Below, one piece after another: positions 29,521 through 38,466 of a stretch of DNA of 64,000 nucleotides (positions are counted from its first letter, which is position 1; the number at the start of each line of letters is the position of its first letter). Made by a program: the position numbers and the translations under genes. The notes below the pieces were generated by a model. The model saw only the letters and a program-made list of their open reading frames with translations, searched no databases and had not been told where the DNA came from. Location of the stretch: positions 1-64,000 of the forward strand of contig NZ_FPJO01000002.1 in the NCBI RefSeq assembly GCF_900119365.1, in the 5' to 3' direction. This DNA is from Streptomyces atratus. Lineage in GTDB: Bacteria > Actinomycetota > Actinomycetes > Streptomycetales > Streptomycetaceae.

Positions 29521-29581
29521 CGTTCACCCCTTGTGTCCGTGTAGATACCTTTAGGTCCGTGAATCGTGTGATTCTTATCGT
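29521..29581. promoter_or_regulatory. Divergent ku/ligD promoter with small palindrome
   Basis: The 61-bp region carries GAATC-GTGT-GATTC (about 29561-29574), a perfect 5-bp inverted repeat, right before the ligD-type start. On the minus strand TATCTA (about 29541-29546) is a reasonable -10 for ku. The dyad could be a regulator site for both genes. Confidence 0.45.
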
Positions 29582-30478
29582 ATGACGCCGATCACAGAGG
29601 TGGAGGGGCGGCGGCTGGCGCTCAGCAATCTCGACAAGGTGCTGTATCCGGCCACCGGAACCACCAAGGGCGAGGTACTGCACTACTACGCGGCCACCGC
29701 CGCGGGGCCCCTGCTCGCCCATCTGGACAACCGGCCGGTCTCCTTCCTGCGCTATCCGGACGGGCCGGACGGGCAGCGCTTCTTCACCAAGAATCCGCCG
29801 CCGGGTACGCCGTCCTGGGTACGGACCACCCCGGTGCCGCACCACGAGGACAAGAAGGCCAGGCAGGTGATCGTGGGGGATCTGGCCTCGCTGATGTGGG
29901 CGGCCAATCTGGTGGTGGAGTTCCACACCCCGCAGTGGCGGGCCGGTGCGCCCGGGATCGCCGACCGGATGGTGTTCGACCTGGACCCGGGCGCGCCCGC
30001 GACCGTGGTGGAGTGCTGCGCGGTGGCACTGTGGCTGCGCGAGCGGCTGGCGGCGGACGGGCTGCGCGCATACGGGAAGACGTCCGGGTCGAAGGGGCTG
30101 CATCTGCTCGTACCGCTGGAGCCGACCCCCGCCGATCGAGTGTCGGCCTACGCGAAGGGGCTGGCCGTCCAGGCGGAGCAGGAGCTCGGGGACCTGGTCG
30201 TGCACCGGATGAAGCGGGCGCTGCGGCCGGGGAAGGTGTTCGTCGATTTCAGCCAGAACGCGGCGTCGAAGACCACCGCCACCCCGTACACGCTGCGCGC
30301 CCGGCCCGAACCGACCGTCTCCGCGCCCGTCACCTGGGCGGAGATCGAGGAGTGCCGGGCCCCCGGGGAGCTGGTCTTCCTGGCGGGCGGGATGGGGGCG
30401 CGGCTGGAGCGGTACGGGGATCTGCTCGGGCCGCTGGCCGATCCGGACGGGGCCGGGCGCCTGCCGGACGCGCGGTAG
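29582..30478 (+). CDS. ligD: LigD-type polymerase/primase domain protein
   Basis: 298 residues, a stand-alone LigD polymerase domain without ligase or nuclease modules. Active-site aspartates are in MVFDLDPG, with KTSGSKGLHLLVP, the FVDFSQN motif and early LDKVLYPATGTTKGEVLHYY. This archaeo-eukaryotic primase-like polymerase fills and adds nucleotides, often ribonucleotides, at broken ends brought by Ku. In Streptomyces the ligase is often a separate gene, and none is seen here. It has little or no leader before the ATG. Confidence 0.92.
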   Translation: MTPITEVEGRRLALSNLDKVLYPATGTTKGEVLHYYAATAAGPLLAHLDNRPVSFLRYPDGPDGQRFFTKNPPPGTPSWVRTTPVPHHEDKKARQVIVGDLASLMWAANLVVEFHTPQWRAGAPGIADRMVFDLDPGAPATVVECCAVALWLRERLAADGLRAYGKTSGSKGLHLLVPLEPTPADRVSAYAKGLAVQAEQELGDLVVHRMKRALRPGKVFVDFSQNAASKTTATPYTLRARPEPTVSAPVTWAEIEECRAPGELVFLAGGMGARLERYGDLLGPLADPDGAGRLPDAR

Positions 30479-30680
30479 GCCGTCAGCAGGGCCTCGGGGA
30501 AGCGCTTCTGGCGTCTCGCCATCAGAAGAGACCGTTTCGCATCGGTCCACCGATAGCGCATGGCATGGGCGTTTGTCATGCTCGCCAGGAAAAGACCGCA
30601 TGTGGAGGGCGGATCGTCCGACCCGTGGTGCACACTCCTCGCAGACACTGCTTCGTTGAAATGCGTGGGGAGGCGATGGG
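30479..30680. other. Intergenic region between ligD and the HEAT-repeat gene
   Basis: About 200 nt that should contain the promoter for the HEAT-repeat gene. No terminator-grade stem was found. On the minus strand a frame MTNAHAMRYRWTDAKR... starts here and runs antisense into ligD; it is not recognised and is treated as unproven. Confidence 0.4.
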
Positions 30681-32855
30681 GTGTTCGCTGGGATCGACGA
30701 GGTCGACTGGGCCTCGATGGAGCATGCCTACGGACCGGCCGGTGATGTGCCCGCGATGCTGCGGGGGCTGGCGTCCGCCGATCCGGCGGAGCGCGAACAG
30801 GCGCTGGACGGGATGTACGGGGCGGTTCACCACCAGGGTGATGTGTACGCCTGCACGCTGGCCAGCATTCCTTTCCTCTTCGAGCTGGTCGTGGATCCGG
30901 GCATCCAGGACCGCGGCAGCATCGTCGAGCTGCTCACCAGCATCGGCGGCATCGATCTGGACGAGGACGACGAGGACGAGATCGACGAGGACGAGATCGA
31001 GGGCGCGGCCAACTACGCGATGGCGGCGACCGCCGTCACCGCGGGCGCCGGGGTCTTCTTCGAGCTGATGACGGACGAGGACCCGGGGGTACGGCTCAGC
31101 GCACCCCTGGCGCTCGCCGCGCTCCACGACCATCCGGACCGGGTTCTCGCGCTGCTGCGCGAACGCCTGCCGATCGAGCCGGACGAGGAGGTGCGGCTCG
31201 CCCTGGTCGAGGCCGCGGGGCGGGTCGCCCTGCGCCACCGGTCGCTGGCCGGGCAGGCGGCCACCTGGCTGAGCCGGCTGGCCGGCGAGGGCTTCCCGCC
31301 GGGGCTGCGGCTGGCGGCGCTGGCCCAGCTGGCGCGGTGCGCGCCGGACGCGCTGCCCGGCGATGTGGTGCGGGTGGTGACGGGGCTGCTGCGGCAGCTG
31401 CGCTCGGCGCCCGCGCGCCGGTCCGGGGCGGCCCCGGCGGTGGACGCCCAGGCCGGTGCGGCCGAGGCGGTCGCGGCCGTCGAGGCGTACCCGGACACGG
31501 CCGGGGAGCCGCCCGCCGAGGAGCGGGTCGCGCCGGTGACCCTGGTGGGCCAGTTGCGGGCGCTGTCCGACAAGGAGGTCCCGGCGCCCGCCGCCCCGTG
31601 GACGGCGGATCTGCTGCGCACGCTGCACGTCGGACTCGACGACCGGGTCGCCGAGCGGACGGCGCTGCTGACGGATCAGCTGCGCAGCCCGGACCGCCGG
31701 CAGCGAATCGACGCGCTCCGGATGAGCAGCGGGCTGATCCGGGCCTGGCGGGGCTCGTACGAGGAGCTCGTCCGGCTGATAGGTGAGCAGCTCGCCACCC
31801 CCGATCCACTGCTGGCCGAGGCGGCCTCGCACGTGCTGGAGGAGCTCTTCGGGCTCGCCGCGCCCGCCGCCGACGCGCTGGCGGCGCGGGTGGCGGCGGA
31901 TCCCGGGGCCTGGGTGCGGGACTGGCCGAGCGGGCCGCCGGCGCTGGGCAGTGCGGTGAAGGCGCTGGCCAGGCTGGGTGACGCCCGTGCCGTGCCCGCG
32001 CTGGCCGCCGCGCTGGAGCGGCCCGAGGTGCCGCACGACGTGGGGTTCGCCATCGGACATCTGGGGGCGGCGGCGGCCCCGCTGGCCGAGGTGCTGCGCC
32101 GCAGGCTGGGCGAGGTCCCGCTCGACGAGCGGGCGCACGACCGGGCGGGCCCGCTGCTCACCGGCCTGGCCGTGCTGCGGGCCGACCAGGCGCTGCCGGA
32201 GGTGCTGCGGGTGCTGCGCGGTGTGCCGGAGTACCGGGGCGAGTGGGTGCGTACCGCGGCGCTGCGGGCGCTCGGTGCGTTCGGGCCCGCGGCGCGCGGT
32301 GCCGTGCCGGAGCTGCGGGCGCTGCTGCGGAGGCCCGGGGCCACTTCGGCGACCGAGGCGGCCAAGGCCCTGTGGGCGATCGAGGGGGATGCCGGCGCGG
32401 TGCTGCCGGTGCTGATCGAGGGTCTGGGGGCGGAGCGCGTCCATGAGGTCCGGTCCGCGGTGAACGCGCTGGGCGGGCTCGGGGCGCGGGCCGCGGTGGT
32501 CGCGCCCCGGCTGCGGGCACTGCTGGGGCACGAGGAGCAGTGGCTGCGGGTGGACGCGGCGGTCGCGCTGTGGGAAGTGTCCGGGCGGGCCGACGAGTCC
32601 GTACCGGTGCTCCTGGCGGACTGGGCGAAGAGTCGTCATGTGCGCGTCCGGGTGGCGGAATGCCTGGCGCGGATGGGTGCCGCTGGTGCAGGGTCGGATG
32701 CGGCACGCGCGCTGCGCGCCGAGCTCACCTCCGTACGCCGTTACAACGCGATGGACGGCGTGTTCGGCAGCCACGACACGTACGAGGACGAAAAGCTGCT
32801 GGCGCTCTGCCGGCAGGCGCTTCTGCGGAATACGGGGAAGGGACCCACAACATGA
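30681..32855 (+). CDS. HEAT-repeat scaffold protein
   Basis: 724 residues from GTG 30681 with GGGAGG 8 nt upstream. Repeated helical pairs of HEAT/PBS-lyase type run through the protein (for example ALAALHDHPDRVLALLRERL, ALAAALERPEVPHDVGFAIGHLG, AAKALWAIEGDAGAVLPVL). An acidic stretch DEDDEDEIDEDEIEG (about 93-107) interrupts the N-terminal part. No enzymatic motif is visible. It is probably a cytoplasmic protein-interaction scaffold. The stop overlaps the next start (ATGA), which ties it to the zinc-ribbon protein. Confidence 0.85.
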   Translation: MFAGIDEVDWASMEHAYGPAGDVPAMLRGLASADPAEREQALDGMYGAVHHQGDVYACTLASIPFLFELVVDPGIQDRGSIVELLTSIGGIDLDEDDEDEIDEDEIEGAANYAMAATAVTAGAGVFFELMTDEDPGVRLSAPLALAALHDHPDRVLALLRERLPIEPDEEVRLALVEAAGRVALRHRSLAGQAATWLSRLAGEGFPPGLRLAALAQLARCAPDALPGDVVRVVTGLLRQLRSAPARRSGAAPAVDAQAGAAEAVAAVEAYPDTAGEPPAEERVAPVTLVGQLRALSDKEVPAPAAPWTADLLRTLHVGLDDRVAERTALLTDQLRSPDRRQRIDALRMSSGLIRAWRGSYEELVRLIGEQLATPDPLLAEAASHVLEELFGLAAPAADALAARVAADPGAWVRDWPSGPPALGSAVKALARLGDARAVPALAAALERPEVPHDVGFAIGHLGAAAAPLAEVLRRRLGEVPLDERAHDRAGPLLTGLAVLRADQALPEVLRVLRGVPEYRGEWVRTAALRALGAFGPAARGAVPELRALLRRPGATSATEAAKALWAIEGDAGAVLPVLIEGLGAERVHEVRSAVNALGGLGARAAVVAPRLRALLGHEEQWLRVDAAVALWEVSGRADESVPVLLADWAKSRHVRVRVAECLARMGAAGAGSDAARALRAELTSVRRYNAMDGVFGSHDTYEDEKLLALCRQALLRNTGKGPTT

Positions 32856-33175
32856 TCATTTTCGGTACGCGAGGTTATCTGTACCAACTGGCCATACTCA
32901 CGCTGGTCTGCGGTTGGTGCGGCAATCCGGCCGCGCACACGCTGCGCAAGAGGGTCACGAAGTTCACGCTGTTCTTCGTGCCGCTCTTCCCCTTCTCGAC
33001 GAAGTTCGCGACCCAGTGCACCTTCTGCGGCGGGGAGCAGCAGATCCCGAAGGAGCAGGCCGAGCAGCTGCTGGCACAGCACGCGGCCTCGCAGCAGGGC
33101 AATCCGTACGGGCAGCCGCAGGGTCAGCCGGGGTACGCGCCGAACGCGCAGGGCCAGAATCCCTACCAGAGCTGA
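32852..33175 (+). CDS. Zinc-ribbon protein with Gln/Gly/Pro-rich tail
   Basis: 107 residues. Two CxxC knuckles (CGWC at about 20-23 and CTFC at about 56-59) flank a short hydrophobic run (FTLFFVPLFPF), as in the short zinc-ribbon family common in Streptomyces. The tail is NPYGQPQGQPGYAPNAQGQ, low complexity. The ATG overlaps the HEAT gene stop by four bases. Role unknown. Confidence 0.8.
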   Translation: MIIFGTRGYLYQLAILTLVCGWCGNPAAHTLRKRVTKFTLFFVPLFPFSTKFATQCTFCGGEQQIPKEQAEQLLAQHAASQQGNPYGQPQGQPGYAPNAQGQNPYQS

Positions 33176-33220
33176 TACGCGCCTCCGTCGTTACCGAAAC
33201 GAACGCTTTTGCCTGTACTA

Positions 33221-33380
33221 AGACCGACCGGCAATAGGGGGGCGGCGTCGCGGGGCTGGGCACGCACATCTGCCGCGTTGTCGTCAATCAACAACGCTCC
33301 GCGTTGCCTCAATCCTCCGCCTTGCAGCTGCACGCACCCAGCCCCGCTCCTTCACCCACCCCCCAATTGCCGGTCGGTCT
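33221..33380. mobile_element. MITE-like element, copy 1 (160 bp)
   Basis: Perfect 15-bp terminal inverted repeats (AGACCGACCGGCAAT at 33221-33235, complement at 33366-33380) continue imperfectly for about ten more bases (AGGGGGG/CCCCCCA). The interior is not coding and matches copy 2 at 40206-40403 in inverted orientation nearly base for base. No transposase is present and no clear target duplication was found. It occupies most of the gap between the zinc-ribbon gene and the lipoprotein gene. Confidence 0.8.
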
Positions 33381-33448
33381 AAATAAGTAATTCAGACTTC
33401 CTTCCGAATAGGGTTCATGAGACCTGGACCTCGGGAAGGGAGGGAGTC

Positions 33449-34228
33449 ATGCGTCCGCTTCGCCGGGTGCGGTGCCGTACGGCGGCGGCCCTCGGGGCCG
33501 TCGCCGGCGTGGCGCTGCTGACCGGCTGCGGCAACGGCGGCGGGCTGCGGAGCGCCGGACCGACCCCGACCGCCGTCGGGCCCGCCCGGCTCTGGCCCGA
33601 GCTGCCGCCCGCCTCCGCCGCGCCGTACGACTACGGCGAGGGCGAGACCGCGCACATCCCCGGGATCGAGGTGCCGGACGACGATGTGCACCGGCTGGAT
33701 CCGGTGGCGGTGGTGCAGGCCGGTCTGCGGGCCCGGCCCGACCGGTCCAGCGGCATGGCCGACCTGCCCGCCGACACCGTACGGAAGATCAACGCCTGCC
33801 GGACCGAACCGGCCTCCTGTCCCGTGCTCCGGCCGTACTTCCGCGATCTGACGGGCGACGGCAGGGACGAACTGGTGCTCGGCATCCGGCTGGCCGACCA
33901 TCAGCTCTCCGTGCGGGTCTACATGCCTCAGGCGGGCGAGCTGACCCGGATCCTGTCCACCTCGGACGCCGTGATCAGCGTCGAGCTGGCCGGCCGGGAC
34001 CTGATCATGCGGGCGCCGTCGGCGATCACGGGGTACGAGTACCGCACCTCCTGGTCCTGGGACGCCCGGCAGCGCGCGATGCTGCCGACGAAGGACGAGA
34101 TCCAGCGGATCCCGCCGTCCCGGGCGCCGCGCCCGCAGCTCACGACCGCCCGGCCGAGCGCCGCGCCCGTCGCACCCACCGGCCCCGCCGCGACGCCGTC
34201 CGCCGGTGTCTCCGCGGAGCGCCGGTGA
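33449..34228 (+). CDS. Lipoprotein paired with sensor kinase
   Basis: 259 residues with a twin-basic-looking N-region (RPLRRVRCR), a hydrophobic core and lipobox LLTGC (Cys 27). The mature part has a DLTGDGRDELVLGI segment resembling FG-GAP/calcium-type loops, then a Pro/Ala-rich tail. A GGGAGGGAG-type ribosome site precedes ATG 33449. Its stop overlaps the kinase start (GTGA), so it is likely an extracytoplasmic partner or modulator of that kinase, in the manner of CseA with CseC. Confidence 0.85.
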   Translation: MRPLRRVRCRTAAALGAVAGVALLTGCGNGGGLRSAGPTPTAVGPARLWPELPPASAAPYDYGEGETAHIPGIEVPDDDVHRLDPVAVVQAGLRARPDRSSGMADLPADTVRKINACRTEPASCPVLRPYFRDLTGDGRDELVLGIRLADHQLSVRVYMPQAGELTRILSTSDAVISVELAGRDLIMRAPSAITGYEYRTSWSWDARQRAMLPTKDEIQRIPPSRAPRPQLTTARPSAAPVAPTGPAATPSAGVSAERR

Positions 34229-35550
34229 GCAGGCCCGGCGCGGGCGGAAGCCGGGCGGGGCTTCGGCCGCGGATGCCTTCCTGGGCCGCGACGCTCACCT
34301 GGAAGTCGGCCGTCTTCATCACCGTGATGTGCTGTGCGCTCGCCGCCCTGCTGGGCGTGCTGGTCCACAGCGAGGTGACCCGCCAGACCGTCGGCGAGGC
34401 CCGCGAGAAGGCCCTGTCCCGGCTGACGGACGTCACCGCCGCGTACGAGACGGGCGAGGCGCTGCCGCCGGGTTCCGGGATCGATCCGCCGGGGCTGCCC
34501 GCCGCCCTGCGCGCCCTGGCCGCGAGTGGCGAGCGCGGCACGCTCGTCGGCGAGCACGGCGGGCGTCCGGCCATGTGGGCGGCGGCCCCGGCCGACGGCC
34601 GGGCGCTGGCCACGCAGGTCGACTACAGCCAGAGCGCCCGCACCATCGACAGCCTCGACGGGGCGATCGTGGGCTCCTCCCTGCTGGCCATCGGCGCCAC
34701 CCTGCTGGTCGGCGCCTTCGCGGTCACCCGGGTCACCCGGCGGCTGCACCAGACGGCCCGGGTGGCCCGCCGGATCAGCGCCGGCGATCTCGACGCCCGG
34801 GTCCGCGACCCGCGTACGGCGGACCCCTCGCGCCCGCAGGACGAGGTCGCGATCGTGGCCGGGGCGCTGGACACGATGGCGTCCACGCTCCAGCGCAAAC
34901 TGCAGACCGAGCAGCGTTTCACCGCCGATGTGGCGCACGAGCTCCGCACCCCGCTGACCGGGCTGTCGGCCGCCGCCGAGCTGCTGCCGCCGGGGCGGCC
35001 GTCCGAGCTGGTGCGGGACCGGGTCCGGACGATGCGGGCGCTGACGGAGGACCTGCTGGAGATCTCCCGGCTCGACGCCCGCAGCGAAGCGGCCGATCTC
35101 GACGTGTACGAACTGGTGCCGCTCGTCGAACGGGTGGTGCGCGCGTCCGGGACCGCGACCGCGATCCGTGTCGGGCACCCGGAGAGCACCGCACACCTGC
35201 GCGTCGAGACCGACAGACGGCGCCTGGAGCGGGTGCTGGGCAATCTGATCACCAACGCGCACAAGCACGGCCGGCCCCCGGTGGTGCTGACGGTCGACGG
35301 GCCGGTGGTGACCGTACGCGATCACGGACCGGGGTTCCCGGACTATCTGCCGGCCGATGGTCCGCAGCGGTTCCGTACCGAGGGCGGCGGCCGGGGCCAC
35401 GGTCTCGGGCTGACCATCGCCGCCGGGCAGGCCGCGATGATCGGCGCCGGCCTGGTGTTCCGCAACGCCCCGGACGGCGGGGCGGTGGCCCAGGTGACCC
35501 TGCCCGAGTACCCGGCACCGGACGACGGGGCGCCGGAACCCCGGAGCTAG
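34225..35550 (+). CDS. Membrane sensor histidine kinase (orphan)
   Basis: 441 residues from GTG 34225, overlapping the lipoprotein stop, with GGAG upstream. Two membrane helices (about 29-47 and 148-169) bracket an outer domain of about 100 residues. HAMP follows (RRISAGDLDARV), then HisKA with phospho-acceptor His at about 238 in TADVAHELRTPLTG, and HATPase motifs NLITNAHKHG, VRDHGPGF and GHGLGL. No response regulator gene is adjacent. With FtsW- and PBP-like genes downstream, an envelope signal is plausible. Confidence 0.92.
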   Translation: MSRPGAGGSRAGLRPRMPSWAATLTWKSAVFITVMCCALAALLGVLVHSEVTRQTVGEAREKALSRLTDVTAAYETGEALPPGSGIDPPGLPAALRALAASGERGTLVGEHGGRPAMWAAAPADGRALATQVDYSQSARTIDSLDGAIVGSSLLAIGATLLVGAFAVTRVTRRLHQTARVARRISAGDLDARVRDPRTADPSRPQDEVAIVAGALDTMASTLQRKLQTEQRFTADVAHELRTPLTGLSAAAELLPPGRPSELVRDRVRTMRALTEDLLEISRLDARSEAADLDVYELVPLVERVVRASGTATAIRVGHPESTAHLRVETDRRRLERVLGNLITNAHKHGRPPVVLTVDGPVVTVRDHGPGFPDYLPADGPQRFRTEGGGRGHGLGLTIAAGQAAMIGAGLVFRNAPDGGAVAQVTLPEYPAPDDGAPEPRS

Positions 35551-35553
35551 CTC

Positions 35554-35619
35554 GTCCGAAGCATGCCGTCGGACATACTTGCTACGACATAACGGAAATA
35601 CACACCAGCTCTTGCTACG
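35554..35619 (+). promoter_or_regulatory. Region before the FtsW-like gene: dyad and direct repeats
   Basis: GTCCGA (35554-35559) and TCGGAC (35569-35574) form a small dyad after the kinase stop. CTTGCTACG occurs at 35578-35586 and again at 35611-35619, exactly 33 bp apart (about three helical turns). The second copy ends 9 nt before the ATG. These look like tandem regulator sites or -35/-10 parts of a leaderless promoter. Confidence 0.4.
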
Positions 35620-35628
35620 TTGCCTGGC

Positions 35629-37008
35629 ATGACCGCAACGACGGCGGACGCACCCCCGCCCGATCTACGGCTGCCCAAGCGGCGCGGAGTCGAGCTGCTG
35701 CTCCTCATCGGGGCCGTCCTCATCTCCGTCTACGGCTACGCCGCCGTAGGTCTGGCCAAGAACGGCGCGGTCCCGCCCGATGTGGCCGGCTACGGCGCGG
35801 GCCTGGGGCTGCTCGCCCTCCTCGCCCATCTCGCGGTCCGCTTCCGCGCCCCGTACGCCGATCCGCTGCTGCTGCCCATCGCCGTACTGCTCAACGGGCT
35901 CGGCCTGGTGCTGATCTACCGGCTCGACCTGGAGACGCCGAAGGACCAGGCGGCCCCCACCCAGCTGGTCTGGTCCACGCTCGGTGTGGCGTTGTTCATC
36001 GCGGTGGTCTTCTTCCTGCGCGACCACCGGGTGCTCCAGCGGTACGCGTATCTCTCGGTCGCCACCGCGCTGGTCCTGATGATCGTGCCGATCTTCTTCC
36101 CTGCGGTGAACGGCGCCAAGATCTGGATCCGGGTCGGCGGATTCTCCTTCCAGCCCGGCGAGTTCGCCAAGATCCTGCTCGCCGTCTTCTTCGCCGCGTA
36201 CCTCGCCGCGAACCGCAACGCGCTCGCCTACACCGGCCGCCAGATCTGGAGGCTCCAGCTGCCCACCGGCCGGGTGCTCGGCCCGATCGTGGCGATCTGG
36301 CTGCTCAGCGTCGGCGTGCTGGTCCTGGAACGCGACCTGGGCACCTCGCTGCTCTTCTTCGGCCTGTTCGTGATCATGCTGTACGTGGCCACCGGCCGGA
36401 CCGGGTGGATCGCGGTGGGGCTGCTGCTCGCCGCGGTCGGCGCGTTCGTCGTCGGCTCCCTCGAACCGCATGTGCACAGCCGGGTCCAGGACTGGCTCGA
36501 CCCGTTCGCCTCCATCGACGCCGGTCAGGGCCCCGGCCAGCTGGCCCAGTCGCTGTTCGCGTTCGCCGCGGGCGGGATGCTCGGCACGGGGCTCGGCCTC
36601 GGCCACTCCATCCTCATCGGCTTCGCCGCCAAGTCGGACTTCATCCTGGCGACGGCGGGCGAGGAGCTCGGGCTGGCCGGGCTGACCGCGATCTTCCTGC
36701 TGTACGCGCTGCTGGTGGCCCGCGGCTACCGGGCCGGCCTCGCCCTGCGCGACCCCTTCGGGCGCCTGCTCGCGATCGGTCTCGCCTCGATCCTGGCGCT
36801 CCAGGTCTTCGTGATCGCGGGCGGGGTGATGGGGCTGATCCCGCTGACCGGCATGGCGATGCCGTTCCTCGCCCAGGGCGGTTCGTCCGTCGTCACCAAC
36901 TGGATCATCGTGGCGCTGCTGATCCGGGTCAGCGACCAGGCCCGCAGACCGCAGCCCGGCCACGCGGAGACCGGGACCATCGCACCGGTCACGGAGGGCG
37001 AGCGGTGA
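35629..37008 (+). CDS. FtsW/RodA/SpoVE-family glycosyltransferase
   Basis: 459 residues from ATG 35629; a TTG three codons upstream is possible, and neither has a ribosome site. Ten or more membrane helices. SEDS-family signatures: NGAKIWIRVGGFSFQPGEFAKI, VLVLERDLGTSLLFFGLF and the C-terminal GLIPLTGMAMPFLAQGGSS. SEDS proteins polymerise lipid II with a partner class B PBP; that partner is encoded next with a GTGA overlap. Streptomyces have several such pairs, so a role in sporulation or stress and not main division is likely. Confidence 0.93.
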   Translation: MTATTADAPPPDLRLPKRRGVELLLLIGAVLISVYGYAAVGLAKNGAVPPDVAGYGAGLGLLALLAHLAVRFRAPYADPLLLPIAVLLNGLGLVLIYRLDLETPKDQAAPTQLVWSTLGVALFIAVVFFLRDHRVLQRYAYLSVATALVLMIVPIFFPAVNGAKIWIRVGGFSFQPGEFAKILLAVFFAAYLAANRNALAYTGRQIWRLQLPTGRVLGPIVAIWLLSVGVLVLERDLGTSLLFFGLFVIMLYVATGRTGWIAVGLLLAAVGAFVVGSLEPHVHSRVQDWLDPFASIDAGQGPGQLAQSLFAFAAGGMLGTGLGLGHSILIGFAAKSDFILATAGEELGLAGLTAIFLLYALLVARGYRAGLALRDPFGRLLAIGLASILALQVFVIAGGVMGLIPLTGMAMPFLAQGGSSVVTNWIIVALLIRVSDQARRPQPGHAETGTIAPVTEGER

Positions 37009-38462
37009 TCCGCTACATCCGCCGGGCCGCCGCGCTCCTTCTGCTGCTGCTCGTGGCACTGCTGCTGAACGCCGCCCGCATCCAGGTCTTCGACGCCGAC
37101 AGCCTGGACAACAATCCCGCCAACCGCCGCCTGACGATCGCCCGTTACGGCCAGCCGCGCGGCAACATCCTGGTCGGCGGCAGATCCGTGACCGGTTCGA
37201 AGAACACCGGCGAACAGCTCGCGTACGAGCGCACGTACGCCAACGGCCCGCTGTACGCGCCGGTGACCGGCTACGCCTCGCAGACGTACGGCACGACCCT
37301 GATCGAGAACGCCGAGGACGGCATTCTCTCCGGCACCGACTCGATGCTCGCCCCGCTCCCGCTGTGGAACGAGATCACCCGCAGTCAGCAGCCGGGCGGC
37401 AATGTCGTCACGACCGTCAAGGACTCGATGCAGCGCGCCGCCTTCGAGGGGCTCGGCGGGCGGCGGGGCGCGGTCGCCGCCGTCGAACCGTCCACCGGGA
37501 AGATCCTGGCGCTGGTCTCGACCCCCTCGTACGATCCCGGCCTGCTTTCGGGCACCGGTTCGTCCGTCACCGACGCCTGGGCGCGGCTGAACGCCTCGAA
37601 GAGCCAGCCGATGCTCAACCGGGCGATCCGGCAGACCTATCCGCCCGGCTCCACCTTCAAGATCGTGACGGCGGCGGCGGCGCTCGACGCGGACGTCGTC
37701 ACCGATCCCGACGCGGACACCGACACCCCGTCCCCGTATGTGCTGCCGGGTACGTCGACCACGCTGCCCAACGAGGCACGCGGCTGCGAGAACGCCTCGC
37801 TCGCCGAGGCGATCCGGGTCTCCTGCAACACGGTGATGGCGGATCTGGGAGTGCGGGTCGGGCTCGACGGCATGGTGGACGCGGTGCGGAGGTTCGGCTT
37901 CAACGACACCGGGCTGAAGATCCCCTCAGGGGTGGCGAAGAGCAACTTCGACACCGAGATGACCAAGGACCAGCTGGCGCTGTCGTCGATCGGGCAGTTC
38001 GACACGACGGCGACACCGCTCCAGATGGCGATGGTGGCGTCCGCCGTGGCCAACGGGGGCGACCTCAAGCACCCGCATCTGGTGGACCGTACGACCACGC
38101 ATGGCGGAACGACCGTCCACCAGAACGGCTCGCACACCTATCACCAGGCGATGACCCCGCGCACGGCGATGGAGCTGCGGAGGATGATGGTGGACGTCGT
38201 GGAGTACGGCACCGGGTCCAACGCCGCGATCGACGGGGTGACGGTCGGCGGCAAGACCGGCACCGCGCAGCACGGCATCGACAACTCGGGCAGGCCGTAC
38301 GCCTGGTTCATCTCCTGGGCCCAGTCACCCCGTTCGGGACAGCCGGCCGTCGCGGTCGCCGTGGTCGTGGAGGACGCCGCGGCGAACCGGGCGGACATCA
38401 GCGGCGGCGGCAGCGCGGCCCCGATCGCCCGTTCCGTCATGGCGGCGGCCCTGCGAGACTGA
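37005..38462 (+). CDS. Class B penicillin-binding protein (transpeptidase)
   Basis: 485 residues from GTG 37005. A single N-terminal membrane helix (about 7-24) is followed by a short dimerisation region and the transpeptidase. Active-site motifs: STFK in [13 protein letters not shown] in [10 protein letters not shown] and KTGTA in [10 protein letters not shown]. The short N-terminal module resembles PbpA/PBPA of actinobacteria. Paired with the upstream SEDS protein, it should crosslink the glycan made by that partner. Confidence 0.95.
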   Translation: MIRYIRRAAALLLLLLVALLLNAARIQVFDADSLDNNPANRRLTIARYGQPRGNILVGGRSVTGSKNTGEQLAYERTYANGPLYAPVTGYASQTYGTTLIENAEDGILSGTDSMLAPLPLWNEITRSQQPGGNVVTTVKDSMQRAAFEGLGGRRGAVAAVEPSTGKILALVSTPSYDPGLLSGTGSSVTDAWARLNASKSQPMLNRAIRQTYPPGSTFKIVTAAAALDADVVTDPDADTDTPSPYVLPGTSTTLPNEARGCENASLAEAIRVSCNTVMADLGVRVGLDGMVDAVRRFGFNDTGLKIPSGVAKSNFDTEMTKDQLALSSIGQFDTTATPLQMAMVASAVANGGDLKHPHLVDRTTTHGGTTVHQNGSHTYHQAMTPRTAMELRRMMVDVVEYGTGSNAAIDGVTVGGKTGTAQHGIDNSGRPYAWFISWAQSPRSGQPAVAVAVVVEDAAANRADISGGGSAAPIARSVMAAALRD

Positions 38463-38466
38463 CCGG

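Noticed and set aside
30148..30648. Minus-strand frame with MTNAHAMRYRWTDAKR near its start
   Set aside because: The first 35 residues look protein-like, but most of the frame is antisense to ligD, no ribosome site is clear and no family is recognised.
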